Below are positions 25,166 through 33,239 of a DNA stretch of 64,000 bases, piece by piece; positions within the stretch are counted from its first letter, which is position 1; each line of letters opens with the position of its first letter. This DNA is from Microbulbifer rhizosphaerae (GTDB taxonomy: Bacteria; Pseudomonadota; Gammaproteobacteria; Pseudomonadales; Cellvibrionaceae). A program made the position numbers and the translations under genes. The stretch is taken from NCBI RefSeq assembly GCF_014191725.1, contig NZ_JACHWZ010000016.1, positions 62,001 through 126,000 of the forward strand, in the 5' to 3' direction. Under the pieces are notes generated by a model. That model was not told where the DNA came from. It saw only the letters and a program-made list of their open reading frames with translations, and searched no databases.

Positions 25166-25819
25166 CTATCGCATTTTTTTCTCGACCTCGATCATCAAGG
25201 TCCGGATTTCCTCGCGCCGCCCCTTGTCCGCCACCGGTCGCTGCGGATCGGCGGGCGCGGCCAGGGCCTTTTGCAGGTAATCCAGCGCCCGTTCGTAGTC
25301 CTTCTGGTGGTAAAGATAGTCGGCATAAAAGTAGTTGGCATCTATATCCGCACTGCCGTACTCCAGCCCCTTGCGCAGATATTCATCCGCTTTTTTAGCA
25401 TCACCGAACCCCAAAGGCCAGCCGGGGACCTGGTAGTAGAGGGAGCCGAGGCTGGTGTAGGCGGCGCCGTCCAGTGCACTGCCGTCTATGGTGACGGCCT
25501 GTTCCAGGTCGGCCTTTGCCGCCTTAACCGCGGACAGCGCGCCCAGCCCGCCCTTGGCGCCCGCGTAGGAGGCGCGGATGATGCCACTCCACACCCACAC
25601 CGGTGCGCTATCGGCAAATTTTGTGGTGGCCGCGTCCGCCTGCTCGGCAAGCTTTGCGAATGCGGCTTCCTGCTGTTTCTCCGGAGTCTGATACTTGGCC
25701 TGTGCCCAGGCTTTTTGCAGTTCGGCAACCGTCTCCTCGGCGGGACCGGCCCAGAGCGCCGGGGAAACCACCAGGGCCAAGCCCATGGAGAAGGTTTTCA
25801 GTGTGCGGGGAAATTTCAT
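25166..25819 (-). CDS. Periplasmic TPR protein
   Basis: About 217 aa from the ATG at 25819, with a signal peptide (TLKTFSMGLALVVSPALWA). The mature part consists of helical TPR-like repeats, the clearest being DYLYHQKDYERALDYLQKAL near the C-terminus. The start overlaps the SDR stop by 4 bases (ATGA) and the response regulator follows after 3 bases, so it is embedded in the operon. A scaffold or accessory role in the periplasm is likely; no enzyme motif is seen. Confidence 0.82.
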   Translation of the reverse strand: MKFPRTLKTFSMGLALVVSPALWAGPAEETVAELQKAWAQAKYQTPEKQQEAAFAKLAEQADAATTKFADSAPVWVWSGIIRASYAGAKGGLGALSAVKAAKADLEQAVTIDGSALDGAAYTSLGSLYYQVPGWPLGFGDAKKADEYLRKGLEYGSADIDANYFYADYLYHQKDYERALDYLQKALAAPADPQRPVADKGRREEIRTLMIEVEKKMR

Positions 25820-26652
25820 GAGGTTTCTCCTGATGTGCAGTTTTGTCTGGCCCAGTTTTGCTTGGCATAGCGGCGGATCAAGGGCACCTTCTTGCCCAGT
25901 GCCCCATCCACCAGGGAGGGGAAGAGCGCATTCAGCTTGATGAAAATACGCTCCGGCCAGCCGATAAAGCGCCGGGCGCTGCATCGCTCTCCAAGCAGGT
26001 TCAGCACCTGCCGCGCCACCATCTCCGGAGGGTCGGACTTGTTGCCCAGCGCCCGGTTGAGGCTGTTAACGGCCTCGGTATTGAGTTCGGTGTCCACCGC
26101 ACGCGGCGCAAGGTAGTGCACTGCAATGCAGCTGTCGCTCAGCTCGCGACGCATCGCCTCGGTAAAGCCGTGCAGGCCGAATTTGCTGGCGCTGTAGACA
26201 CTGAACCCCGGGTGGCCGATATGCCCGAAGGCGGAGCCGATATTGATCACCGCGGGGTTTTTGCTGTTGCGCAGCAATGGCAGCAGGTTGCGGGTCAGGG
26301 CGATGGGCACGAGAAGGTTGGTGTGCAGCATGGCGCCCAGTTCCGTATCGCCAATATCGCCGAGCTCGGCGAAGGTGGAGACCCCGGCACCATTGATCAG
26401 CACATCCACGCCACCGGGCAGCGCCGCGCAGGCGGATACCAGGGCGCCCCTCTGAGCGGCATCGAGCAGGTTGGCGGTTATCACGATATGCCGGCTGCTG
26501 TTCGCGAGTGTCGCGCGCAACTGCTGCAGCCGCCCGGTGTTCCTGCCCACCAGCATCAACCGGTGGCCCTCCTCGGCCAGCGCCCGCGCTATGGCCGAGC
26601 CGATGCCGCCGCTGGCGCCGGTGAGTAATACCGTCACGGGTATGCCGCCCAT
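25816..26652 (-). CDS. Short-chain dehydrogenase/reductase
   Basis: About 278 aa from the ATG at 26652, which lies at the stop of the upstream gene. Rossmann fold with the cofactor motif TGASGGIG, NGAG at the beta-4 position, catalytic Ser in INIGSAFG and the YSASK catalytic Tyr/Lys motif: a complete classical SDR. The C-terminal 40 residues (LFPSLVDGALGKKVPLIRR) resemble membrane-associated acyl-chain SDRs. With the acyl ligase, diiron enzyme and hemolysin-family protein upstream it probably reduces or oxidises a lipid-derived intermediate. Product unknown. Confidence 0.87.
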   Translation of the reverse strand: MGGIPVTVLLTGASGGIGSAIARALAEEGHRLMLVGRNTGRLQQLRATLANSSRHIVITANLLDAAQRGALVSACAALPGGVDVLINGAGVSTFAELGDIGDTELGAMLHTNLLVPIALTRNLLPLLRNSKNPAVINIGSAFGHIGHPGFSVYSASKFGLHGFTEAMRRELSDSCIAVHYLAPRAVDTELNTEAVNSLNRALGNKSDPPEMVARQVLNLLGERCSARRFIGWPERIFIKLNALFPSLVDGALGKKVPLIRRYAKQNWARQNCTSGETS

Positions 26653-26653
26653 T

Positions 26654-27325
26654 TCAGGCCACCTCCGCCGGCAGCGGTACTGTGTCCAGCTCGCGGAAGA
26701 TATCGCCGTAGAGCCGGTAGAACACCCGCGCACTGTGCACTATGACCTGCCGCTCTTCCTCCGCTTCGATGCGGTTCATCAAACCCTTGAAGAACTCCAC
26801 GTGGCCGATATCCAGCGCGCCGTGGGAGCGCAGGTAGCTGAACGCCGTATCCGGCAGGCCGAGGGACCGCTGGATCGCCCCCGCGGCACTGTCCGCCAGC
26901 TGGATACTGGTGCCCTCGAGGACGTGGACCATCCCGAAGAAGCCGAGCGGATTGCCGCGGGCTATGGTGTCGTAGGCGTAGGCCACCATCAGTTCGGTAC
27001 TGAGATTGGGCGCGCCGTTGCGAACCGCCTCCGCGTCCGCGCCGCAGGCAGCGATATCGTTTAATATCCACTCCTGGTGGCCGGTCTCCTCCTCGATGTA
27101 TTCGGCGATGGCGACCCGCAGCCACTCCTGCTTTTCATTCAGCCGGCTGCCGCAGGCCATCAGCAGCGGCACCGTGTGCTTGACGTGGTGGTAGGCCTGG
27201 GTGAGGAAGGCCACATATTCCTCCAGTCCCAGTTCGCCGCGCGCGCCGCGCTGGATCAGCGGTATTTCCACCAGCGAATGGCGCGCCGCTTCCGTCTGTT
27301 GTTGCAACCGGTCGAAAAACTGCAT
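26654..27325 (-). CDS. Heme-oxygenase-like diiron enzyme (iron-containing redox enzyme family)
   Basis: A 223-aa all-helical protein of the TenA/heme-oxygenase-like fold. The likely metal ligands are in EEETGHQEW (about residue 75), the Glu of HVLEGTS (about 138) and DIGHVEFFKG (about 175), the Glu/His pattern of non-heme diiron oxidases of the UndA/BesC group. TenA thiaminase is a less likely call, since no thiamin genes are nearby. The start follows the ligase stop by 12 bases and the end overlaps the SDR start. In UndA-like enzymes the substrate is a fatty acid; here the adjacent acyl-AMP ligase suggests a fatty acyl substrate, but this is inference. Confidence 0.82.
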   Translation of the reverse strand: MQFFDRLQQQTEAARHSLVEIPLIQRGARGELGLEEYVAFLTQAYHHVKHTVPLLMACGSRLNEKQEWLRVAIAEYIEEETGHQEWILNDIAACGADAEAVRNGAPNLSTELMVAYAYDTIARGNPLGFFGMVHVLEGTSIQLADSAAGAIQRSLGLPDTAFSYLRSHGALDIGHVEFFKGLMNRIEAEEERQVIVHSARVFYRLYGDIFRELDTVPLPAEVA

Positions 27326-27337
27326 GGCAGTAACCTC

Positions 27338-28804
27338 TTAAACTGAATAAAGATTTTCGATGACTTGTGCATAGCGCCCGGCGATGGCATCACGCCGCGG
27401 GCGGCCGTTCGCGGTGAGCAGGCCGCCGGCAAAGGTCAGCGGCTCCGGCAGCGGCGCCCAGCGGTGCACGCGCGCGTAGTCCGGCAGGCGCCGGTTAACC
27501 GATTCCAGCCATTGTTCGATATGTCCGCGCTCCGTTCCCGGCCGGGGAAAAATCAACGCGCTGCAGTGAGGCCGGCCGTCGCCGAGCAGCACGCACTGCA
27601 TCAGCAGCGGTGTCAGCAGTATTTCGCTCTCGATCCACTCCGGGGAGATATTGCGGCCGTAGGAACTGATCAGAATGTTTTTTTTGCGCCCGGTGATATG
27701 CAGGTAGCCGTCTCTGTCCAGCTCCCCCAGGTCGCCGGTGGGCAGCCACTCGTCGCAGCTGTCCGCGTCGTCCAGGTAGCCGAGATAGCGCGGGCCGCGC
27801 ACCAGCACTTCGCCCTCGCGCACTTTGATCTCGCAGTGCGGCAGCGGGCGCCCGGCGCTGCCGGGGCGGTCGGCGTCGGGCAGGTTCAGGGCCACCACCG
27901 AGCCGCACTCGGACAGGCCGTAGCCCTCGTACACCGGCAGCCCCAGCGCGCGAGCCCGCAGCAGGAGTTCCGCCGATACCTTGCCACCGCCCACGGCGGC
28001 AAACACCAGCGAGCGCGGCGGGCGCCAGCCCTTGTGCTCACTCTGTTCCACCAGCATCTTGAGCATCTGCGGCAGCAGGATCAGGCTGTGCGGCTGCCGC
28101 TCATCGATGCAGCGGCACAGCTGTGCGATATCCAACTGTGAACTGCCGGACAGGCCGAGGCTCTCCAGCCCCGGGGCGATCACACTGCCGCCGATCAGCC
28201 AACTGGCGTAGGCGCCGGCGACGTTTTCCAGCAGCGTGGCCAGCGGCAGTATGCACAGGTGGCGCTCGGGCCGCAGTGCGGCCAGGCTGTCGCGCAGCAC
28301 CCGCGCGGTGGTGAACTGGGTCCGACTGGAAAGGCAGACACCGCGTGGCGTGCCGGTGGAGCCGGAGGTGAAAGTGATTTTCGCGGTCTGCGCCGGCAGT
28401 TGCGGCAGTTGCCCCTGCACAACCTCGATCAGCGCCAGGTCGGCGATCTCCGCCAGCGCCTCACCCACCTGCTCCAGCGCGGTAAAGCGCTCGCAATCGT
28501 CGGTCAGCAGCGCCTGCATACCACTGGCCCGCAGGGTGTGCGCCAGCTGCTGCATGGAAAAAAAGCCCGGCAGTGGCACCAGGGTGATGCCCGCGGCTTG
28601 GCAGGCCAGATCCACCAGCAGCCAGTTGGGGCCGTTGTCGGCGTAGAGGCCGAGGGTGGAGATGCCCCGCGCGCGCAATTGCTGCGCAGTAGCGTCCACC
28701 GCCTGAATTAATCCGGCGTAAGTCAGGCTCACGCTGTCGCCCATCAGCGCGGGGCGCTCCGGGTGCAGCGCGGCAGTGCGGCACAGACTATCGATCAGTT
28801 GCAT
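27338..28804 (-). CDS. AMP-dependent acyl-CoA/acyl-AMP synthetase
   Basis: A 488-aa adenylate-forming enzyme. The P-loop-like motif TFTSGSTGTPRGV is at about residue 165, the A5 motif YEGYGLSECG near 290, and the adenylate-binding TGDLGELD plus GRKKNILI near 355-375. It is somewhat short for an acyl-CoA synthetase, with a compact C-terminal domain. It overlaps the hemolysin-family gene by 10 bases and is followed after 12 bases by the diiron-enzyme gene, so it probably activates a fatty or aromatic acid for this pathway. The substrate cannot be read from the sequence. Confidence 0.88.
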   Translation of the reverse strand: MQLIDSLCRTAALHPERPALMGDSVSLTYAGLIQAVDATAQQLRARGISTLGLYADNGPNWLLVDLACQAAGITLVPLPGFFSMQQLAHTLRASGMQALLTDDCERFTALEQVGEALAEIADLALIEVVQGQLPQLPAQTAKITFTSGSTGTPRGVCLSSRTQFTTARVLRDSLAALRPERHLCILPLATLLENVAGAYASWLIGGSVIAPGLESLGLSGSSQLDIAQLCRCIDERQPHSLILLPQMLKMLVEQSEHKGWRPPRSLVFAAVGGGKVSAELLLRARALGLPVYEGYGLSECGSVVALNLPDADRPGSAGRPLPHCEIKVREGEVLVRGPRYLGYLDDADSCDEWLPTGDLGELDRDGYLHITGRKKNILISSYGRNISPEWIESEILLTPLLMQCVLLGDGRPHCSALIFPRPGTERGHIEQWLESVNRRLPDYARVHRWAPLPEPLTFAGGLLTANGRPRRDAIAGRYAQVIENLYSV

Positions 28805-29499
28805 TTATTGCCCTCAAGAAACATCCGGGCCAAAGGTTTTGCCTGCGCCGCACAGTTGCGCAGCAGTTCGCAAACAAGCGGACGCTGCAGCAGGATCTCG
28901 CGGGAGGCGGTTACATCGATCGCGGTGACCGCGGGACAGGTGTCATAGTAGCTGCCCCAGTTTTGCAACTGCGCGCCCAGGCGCCCGCCCTCGGCGACAC
29001 AGAGAACGATCTGGTCGGCGGTGAGCCTGCTCAGCAATTTGTGCACTTCCGGGGTGGCGGTAAAAATCGCCCAGGTCACCCGGGCTTCGGCGAACAGCTC
29101 GGCGAGCATCAGGAACAACATCTGACTGCTGCCGCGGGAAGTGGAGACCAGGTTGCCGATCTCGACGATGTCCGAGCGCGCCACCGGCCGCCCGGCGGCA
29201 GCGGCCAGTTGCCGCTCCACCGGCTGGTCCAGGTACTGTTCCAGGAACAGGGCACCACTGTCGGCGCGGCGCAGCCCAAGGGCCGCGTCGATGACGCCGC
29301 CCCTGTGCAGCGAGAGTAGTTGCGGCAGGAAACTGTGAATGCGCGCGCGGTAGGTCGCGGCAAACTTTTGCGCGACATAGGCCTCCACCGCGGCGCGCCC
29401 GGCATCACCGGCAGTGGTTAATTCAAAGCTGTGTGAAGCCGCCGCCGGCGGCCGGAGCGGGTCCCGGGGTTCGCGGTATTGACTGCCTTCCAATGCCAT
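28795..29499 (-). CDS. Thermostable-hemolysin family protein
   Basis: About 234 aa from the ATG at 29499; a GTG at 29508 is an alternative and neither has a clear ribosome site. It resembles the thermostable hemolysin (delta-VPH) family in ARIHSFLPQLLSL, then EIGNLVSTSRGSSQMLF. These proteins have a GNAT/autoinducer-synthase-like appearance and no signal peptide, so an acyltransferase role is more plausible than pore formation. It is the first gene of a run of about ten minus-strand genes and lies just downstream of a PmrA-type box. The same grouping (hemolysin family, acyl ligase, heme-oxygenase-like enzyme, SDR) recurs in marine gammaproteobacteria to my knowledge, without a known product. 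Confidence 0.8.
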   Translation of the reverse strand: MALEGSQYREPRDPLRPPAAASHSFELTTAGDAGRAAVEAYVAQKFAATYRARIHSFLPQLLSLHRGGVIDAALGLRRADSGALFLEQYLDQPVERQLAAAAGRPVARSDIVEIGNLVSTSRGSSQMLFLMLAELFAEARVTWAIFTATPEVHKLLSRLTADQIVLCVAEGGRLGAQLQNWGSYYDTCPAVTAIDVTASREILLQRPLVCELLRNCAAQAKPLARMFLEGNKCN

Positions 29500-29532
29500 T
29501 GCACACACTCGTAGGGAGATTCGATAGAAGGC

Positions 29533-29565
29533 AGTCTAGGTGGGCAAAATTAAGTGATCCTTAAC
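29533..29565 (-). promoter_or_regulatory. PmrA-type box and -10 for the hemolysin-to-FTR1 operon
   Basis: On the minus strand GTTAAG-GATCA-CTTAAT (29565-29549) matches the PmrA consensus of two TTAA hexamers separated by 5 bases. Ten bases further lies TAGACT (29538-29533), a plausible -10, about 30 bases before the first start codon. The same box-to--10 spacing is found at 30986-31018. Confidence 0.75.
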
Positions 29566-29993
29566 GCGGGGGGGAATCTCTCGCCGGGAGCGTTTTCTAG
29601 GTGAAGCTCCGGATATGGGGGTAGAGGGACCTTAGAACCTGTTTGAAGCCTTTAAAAATCAGCCCCAGTGCGAGGCCTGGAGAGTTCTGTGCAAGAGCCT
29701 CCATGCTGGCGCGATAGCCGTGCAGCGCGGAGTCGAAATTGACCAGGGTGATGGTGGACGGCAGCGCGACAAGCAAATAAATACGGATCGATTTCACCTG
29801 GCCGGTCCCAGCTTGTAACCGACGCCGCGCACAGCGCAATACCTGCAGGGGTTCGCTGTCTGCGCTTGACCACCAGCCTCGCCGCTGGACTGACGGATTC
29901 AGGAAAACAAGCTGGCGGCGCGCTTCTTATTGTCGAAGCACGCCGCCAACTTTTAATGTCCCGGGATCGCCTGCGGCGAAAAAACCGGGCCGG
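29566..29993. other. Intergenic region between operon promoter and carbonic anhydrase
   Basis: About 430 bases without an intact gene. It contains the two-component remnant at 29701-29835. The rest is unremarkable, and no terminator with a U tract is seen for the carbonic anhydrase. Confidence 0.5.
29701..29835 (-). pseudogene. Remnant of a paralogous PmrA/PmrB gene pair
   Basis: On the minus strand this holds the last codons of an OmpR-type regulator (GVGYKLGPA) followed by the first 30 or so codons of a kinase (KSIRIYLLVALPSTITLVNF, then LHGYRASM), closely matching the intact pair junction at 24400-24530. Both ends break off into unrelated sequence, so neither gene can be functional. It is best read as the relic of a duplicated or displaced two-component locus. 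Confidence 0.8.
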
Positions 29994-30728
29994 TTACTGC
30001 AATACCGGGCGCGCACCCACCACCTGTACCGGGCGGTTGTTTGGATGGTGCATAACGTGTACAAATTTTTCTATCTGGGCTTTCGAGGCGGACACCGGCT
30101 CTTTCATGACGAGCCATTCAACCCCCTCAGAACAGGGCGGCGTGGTGAGGGAGCCATTGTAGCGGTAGTAATCGCGGGAGGAAGGCAGAATATCTTCCGC
30201 CGCAACGCTGGAAGGCAAGCCATGGCTGTCACCCGACTTTTCGGGCATCTTGGCCCAAGCTTTGGCGAGGACCTTATTCGCTTCACCCTCCTCAAACATC
30301 ACGGCGATAACGGCGAGATTCCCCTCCCCATCGGCATGCACCAGGTGCGCCTCCATTGGGAAGGATTTGCCGTTTATATGATTCTCGCTCGGGGAATGGA
30401 AGTGATACTGCTTGAGAGTAAATTCATGTCCATCAACAGAAATTTTACTGCCGGGGGCATAGTTCACCTGAACACTGTGCCCATTGTTGAGAATCTCGTT
30501 CCCGCCCGCCTGGTAGTGAATCCCTATAGGCTTCAGTTCGGACTCGATGAAATTGCTGAGATTGATTGGTGACTGGTTTCTCCCTTCGGAACACGCGGTG
30601 AATTTCGGGCTGAGTTCACCCCAGTGCCCGGGGCCCTTGGCTCCGGAATAGTCCCATTGCGCTCCATCGCCAGCACAGGCGACTGCAGACGCAAAAAATA
30701 AACCAGTTGCGACCATCAGTTTCTGCAT
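29994..30728 (-). CDS. Alpha-class carbonic anhydrase, periplasmic
   Basis: A 244-aa protein with a signal peptide (LMVATGLFFASAVACA) and the alpha-CA fold. Zinc ligands are seen in QYHFHSPSEN (two His) and EAHLVH (third His). Substrate-pocket motifs GSLTTPPCSEGV and NNRPVQ are conserved, as is NQSPINL near the N-terminus. The ATG at 30728 follows GGAG by six bases. The reaction is reversible hydration of CO2 in the periplasm. The gene is divergent from the PmrA-regulated membrane hydrolase and not obviously part of an operon. Confidence 0.95.
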   Translation of the reverse strand: MQKLMVATGLFFASAVACAGDGAQWDYSGAKGPGHWGELSPKFTACSEGRNQSPINLSNFIESELKPIGIHYQAGGNEILNNGHSVQVNYAPGSKISVDGHEFTLKQYHFHSPSENHINGKSFPMEAHLVHADGEGNLAVIAVMFEEGEANKVLAKAWAKMPEKSGDSHGLPSSVAAEDILPSSRDYYRYNGSLTTPPCSEGVEWLVMKEPVSASKAQIEKFVHVMHHPNNRPVQVVGARPVLQ

Positions 30729-31054
30729 GATTGACTCCAACAGATAAGTGGTGAAAAAGAATGTTTATCGAAGGCTTCGATGCAAAAGCAGAGTCATACG
30801 CCTTTGGTATCGGGAATAGTGACAGGGCATTACGGAAGGGGCCCTGACCGCTGGTCCCTGATGCGACCGCCCATAGACAACCACTCCCACAGCGCCACCA
30901 CTCTATACAGACAGGATTAAGGAAAACTTAAGAGTCACCAAGCTAAACAACGAGTATCGGCTCCCGGGCGATGGAGGCAGTAGACCTTAAGGTTCACTTA
31001 ATTTCCCCCCCCTATGGTGACGGCCATCAAACTGCCACAGGTCCTGTTGTACCG
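30729..31054. other. Divergent promoter region, carbonic anhydrase / YejM-like gene
   Basis: About 325 bases with no gene. Its right half holds two PmrA-type boxes (30916-31018) that read toward the YejM-like gene. No specific operator is seen for the carbonic anhydrase side. Confidence 0.6.
30916..31018 (+). promoter_or_regulatory. Two PmrA-type boxes upstream of the YejM-like gene
   Basis: ATTAAG-GAAAA-CTTAAG (30916-30932) and CTTAAG-GTTCA-CTTAAT (30986-31002) match the PmrA box; the second is nearly identical to the enterobacterial consensus. TATGGT (31013-31018) lies ten bases past the second box, the same spacing as in the promoter at 29533. The proximal box lies inside an upstream extension of the reading frame, which argues for the ATG at 31055 as start. 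Confidence 0.75.
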
Positions 31055-32938
31055 ATGAATCCGTCAAACTCCTCTCTTCCGTATTTCCGGGGCGTACCGC
31101 TGCTGGTGTGGTGCGTCAGTTTTGCACTGTTGATGCTGCACGGCCTGCCAGCCCTGAACGGCGCCGTGCAGATCGGCTATTTTACCGCTGCCACCATCGC
31201 GCAGGCGGCACTGCTGGCATTGCCCGCCTGGCTGCTGGTGCGGGGCGCCTCGGCCACCCGCCCGGGGTGGCTCAGGTTTTCCCTGCTGGCGCTGCTGCAC
31301 CTCTACGCCGTGGGAATCGTGCTGGCCATCGACGCCAACTACCAGATCTACGCGCTCTACGGTTTCTATATCAACGGCTTTGTGTGGAATATTATTTCAA
31401 CGCCCGGCGGTCTGGAGGCCTTGGGTTTCAGCAATTCCTTCTACGTATCCAGTGCACTGCGCGTACTGTTGGTGGCGGCCGTCTACACAGCGGCGGTCCG
31501 CTGGCTGCCGCTGGCGCGGATCGCCAATACGCGGCCGGTGCGGGCCGCCGCCGCAGCCCTGCCGCTGGTGTTCCTGCTACAGGGAGGAATCTACGCCTAC
31601 GCCGACCACACCGGTGAGCAGCAGATACTGCAAAGCGTACAGCGTATCCCCTGGTATTCCCCAGTCACCGCCAAGGGGCTGTTGAGCAAACTTGGGGTGG
31701 AGCGCAAGCGTCCGGAACTGGACGGTTCCCTCAGCCGCAGGAAAGGCAAGTTCGCCTATCCGGCAGTCGATGCCCAAAGTATTGTGCTGGACAAGCCCTA
31801 CAACATCGTCTGGCTGACCTCCGAGTCCTGGCGCGCGGACATGCTGGACCCGCGCATCATGCCGAAGACCTACGCCTTCGCCCGGGACAATGTCCATTTC
31901 CTCAACCACTACAGCGGCGGCAACGGCACGCGCATGGGTATGTTCAGCCAGTTCTACGGCCTGCACGGCAACTACTGGTTCGACGCACTGCCCGCAGAGC
32001 GGCCGCCGCTATTGCTGGAAACCCTGCGCAAAAACAGCTACTCGCTGATGGCCTACACCAGCGCACGTTTCAGCTATCCGGAATTCGACCGCACCGTCTT
32101 CCGGAATTTCTCCCCCGAACAGTTGCACTCCGATCACGAGGGAGACCCCTGGCAGCGGGACATCAGGAATGTCAGCAAGCTGACCACTTTTATAAATTCA
32201 GCGAAGCAACCGTTTTTCAGTTTCATGTTCTTTGAGTCGACACATGCCAACTACTCATTTCCAGCGGAGAATGCGTTGGAGACGGACTACCTGGAGGATT
32301 TCAACTACCTGGATACGGATATCAAAAGCCAGATCTCACGCATCAAGGCTCGCTATATCAATGCCAGCCACCATTTGGACTCCCAGTTCGCCAGGGTACT
32401 CCGCGCGCTGAAGGAGAGTGGCAGGCTCGACAACACCATCGTGGTAATCACCGGCGACCACGGCGAAGAATTTATGGAGAACGGCCGTTGGGGTCACAAT
32501 TCCACCTTCGTGGAACAGCAGGTCAAAGTGCCGCTGGTGCTGCATATTCCCGGGCAAAAAGCCCGTACGGTCGAGCGCATGACCAGCCACGTGGATCTGC
32601 CGATCACCCTGCTCTCCGCCATGAGCCGGTTGCAGGGTATCGACAAACGGCAGGTCAGCTTGGGCCACGACCTGTTGGATGAAAATTACCGCCACGACTA
32701 CCTGGTAGTCAGCGACTGGCACGGCAGCGGATTGATTGCCGAGGACCTGAAACTGGTGCTGTCGGCCAAGGCCAGCGATGAGCGCGGTCGATTTTTCACC
32801 CGCAATGACCAGCCGCTGGCGGAAGCCGATGCAGCCGCACTTTCGCGCCGACTGATCGGGGACTACCTTCGGGAAACGCCGCGCTTCTATAGCCGGCGCG
32901 GCAAGAGTGGAGGGCAACCGTCACTGGCGGCGCCCTGA
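31055..32938 (+). CDS. YejM/PbgA-like inner-membrane hydrolase (sulfatase fold)
   Basis: A 627-aa protein with about five N-terminal transmembrane helices (residues 10-190) and a periplasmic alkaline-phosphatase/sulfatase-like domain (about 250-570). Catalytic-type motifs are retained: NIVWLTSESWR, the Thr in SGGNGTRMGMF and ITGDHGEEF with metal-binding Asp/His. This differs from enterobacterial YejM, in which the metal site is degenerate, so this protein may still be an enzyme such as a lipid-head-group hydrolase or transferase. Upstream are two PmrA-type boxes. Downstream, after a REP-like repeat, comes a GtrA/GT2/ArnT-like operon. Together these suggest lipopolysaccharide or lipid A modification. 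EptA-like phosphoethanolamine transferase is an alternative. Confidence 0.8.
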   Translation: MNPSNSSLPYFRGVPLLVWCVSFALLMLHGLPALNGAVQIGYFTAATIAQAALLALPAWLLVRGASATRPGWLRFSLLALLHLYAVGIVLAIDANYQIYALYGFYINGFVWNIISTPGGLEALGFSNSFYVSSALRVLLVAAVYTAAVRWLPLARIANTRPVRAAAAALPLVFLLQGGIYAYADHTGEQQILQSVQRIPWYSPVTAKGLLSKLGVERKRPELDGSLSRRKGKFAYPAVDAQSIVLDKPYNIVWLTSESWRADMLDPRIMPKTYAFARDNVHFLNHYSGGNGTRMGMFSQFYGLHGNYWFDALPAERPPLLLETLRKNSYSLMAYTSARFSYPEFDRTVFRNFSPEQLHSDHEGDPWQRDIRNVSKLTTFINSAKQPFFSFMFFESTHANYSFPAENALETDYLEDFNYLDTDIKSQISRIKARYINASHHLDSQFARVLRALKESGRLDNTIVVITGDHGEEFMENGRWGHNSTFVEQQVKVPLVLHIPGQKARTVERMTSHVDLPITLLSAMSRLQGIDKRQVSLGHDLLDENYRHDYLVVSDWHGSGLIAEDLKLVLSAKASDERGRFFTRNDQPLAEADAAALSRRLIGDYLRETPRFYSRRGKSGGQPSLAAP

Positions 32939-33239
32939 TGGGATACCGTAGGAGCGGCTGCTGGCCGGCCGCGAATTTTTTAAAACCAAACCGGGAAAAC
33001 GCGAGTTCGACTGACGTTATTTGGATATTTCCTTGAAATTTCTTTAGCGACGGTTTCCCTAATCTCGCGCTGTCGTTGTCAACCCGGTTAGGACCGGGTC
33101 AGCAGCGCGGCACAGGGAAGTGCAGCCGCCGGCCGAAGGCCGGCGCCACAATCCATAGATCAGGGCCGGAGGCGCCGCGACAGCGGCCGGGCCGAACTAT
33201 CTGATCGCCGGGTTAATAGCTGCAAAGGTGATTGTTTCG
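32939..33239. other. Intergenic region with REP-like repeat before gtrA-like gene
   Basis: About 300 bases. A REP-like repeat at 32948-32974 (GTAGGAGCGGCTGCTGG and following) shares its head with those at 38221 and 53547. A hairpin GCCGGCC/GGCCGGC occurs around 33130-33148. The promoter for the glycosyltransferase operon should lie here, but no confident -35/-10 pair can be given and no PmrA box is evident. Confidence 0.5.

Noticed and set aside
26654..27325. TenA-type thiaminase
   Set aside because: The fold is shared, but there are no thiamin genes nearby, and the Glu/His motif and acyl-ligase context fit the diiron heme-oxygenase-like group better.
28795..29499. True pore-forming hemolysin
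   Set aside because: No signal peptide or pore-forming segment; the family name is historical and the operon context suggests an enzyme.
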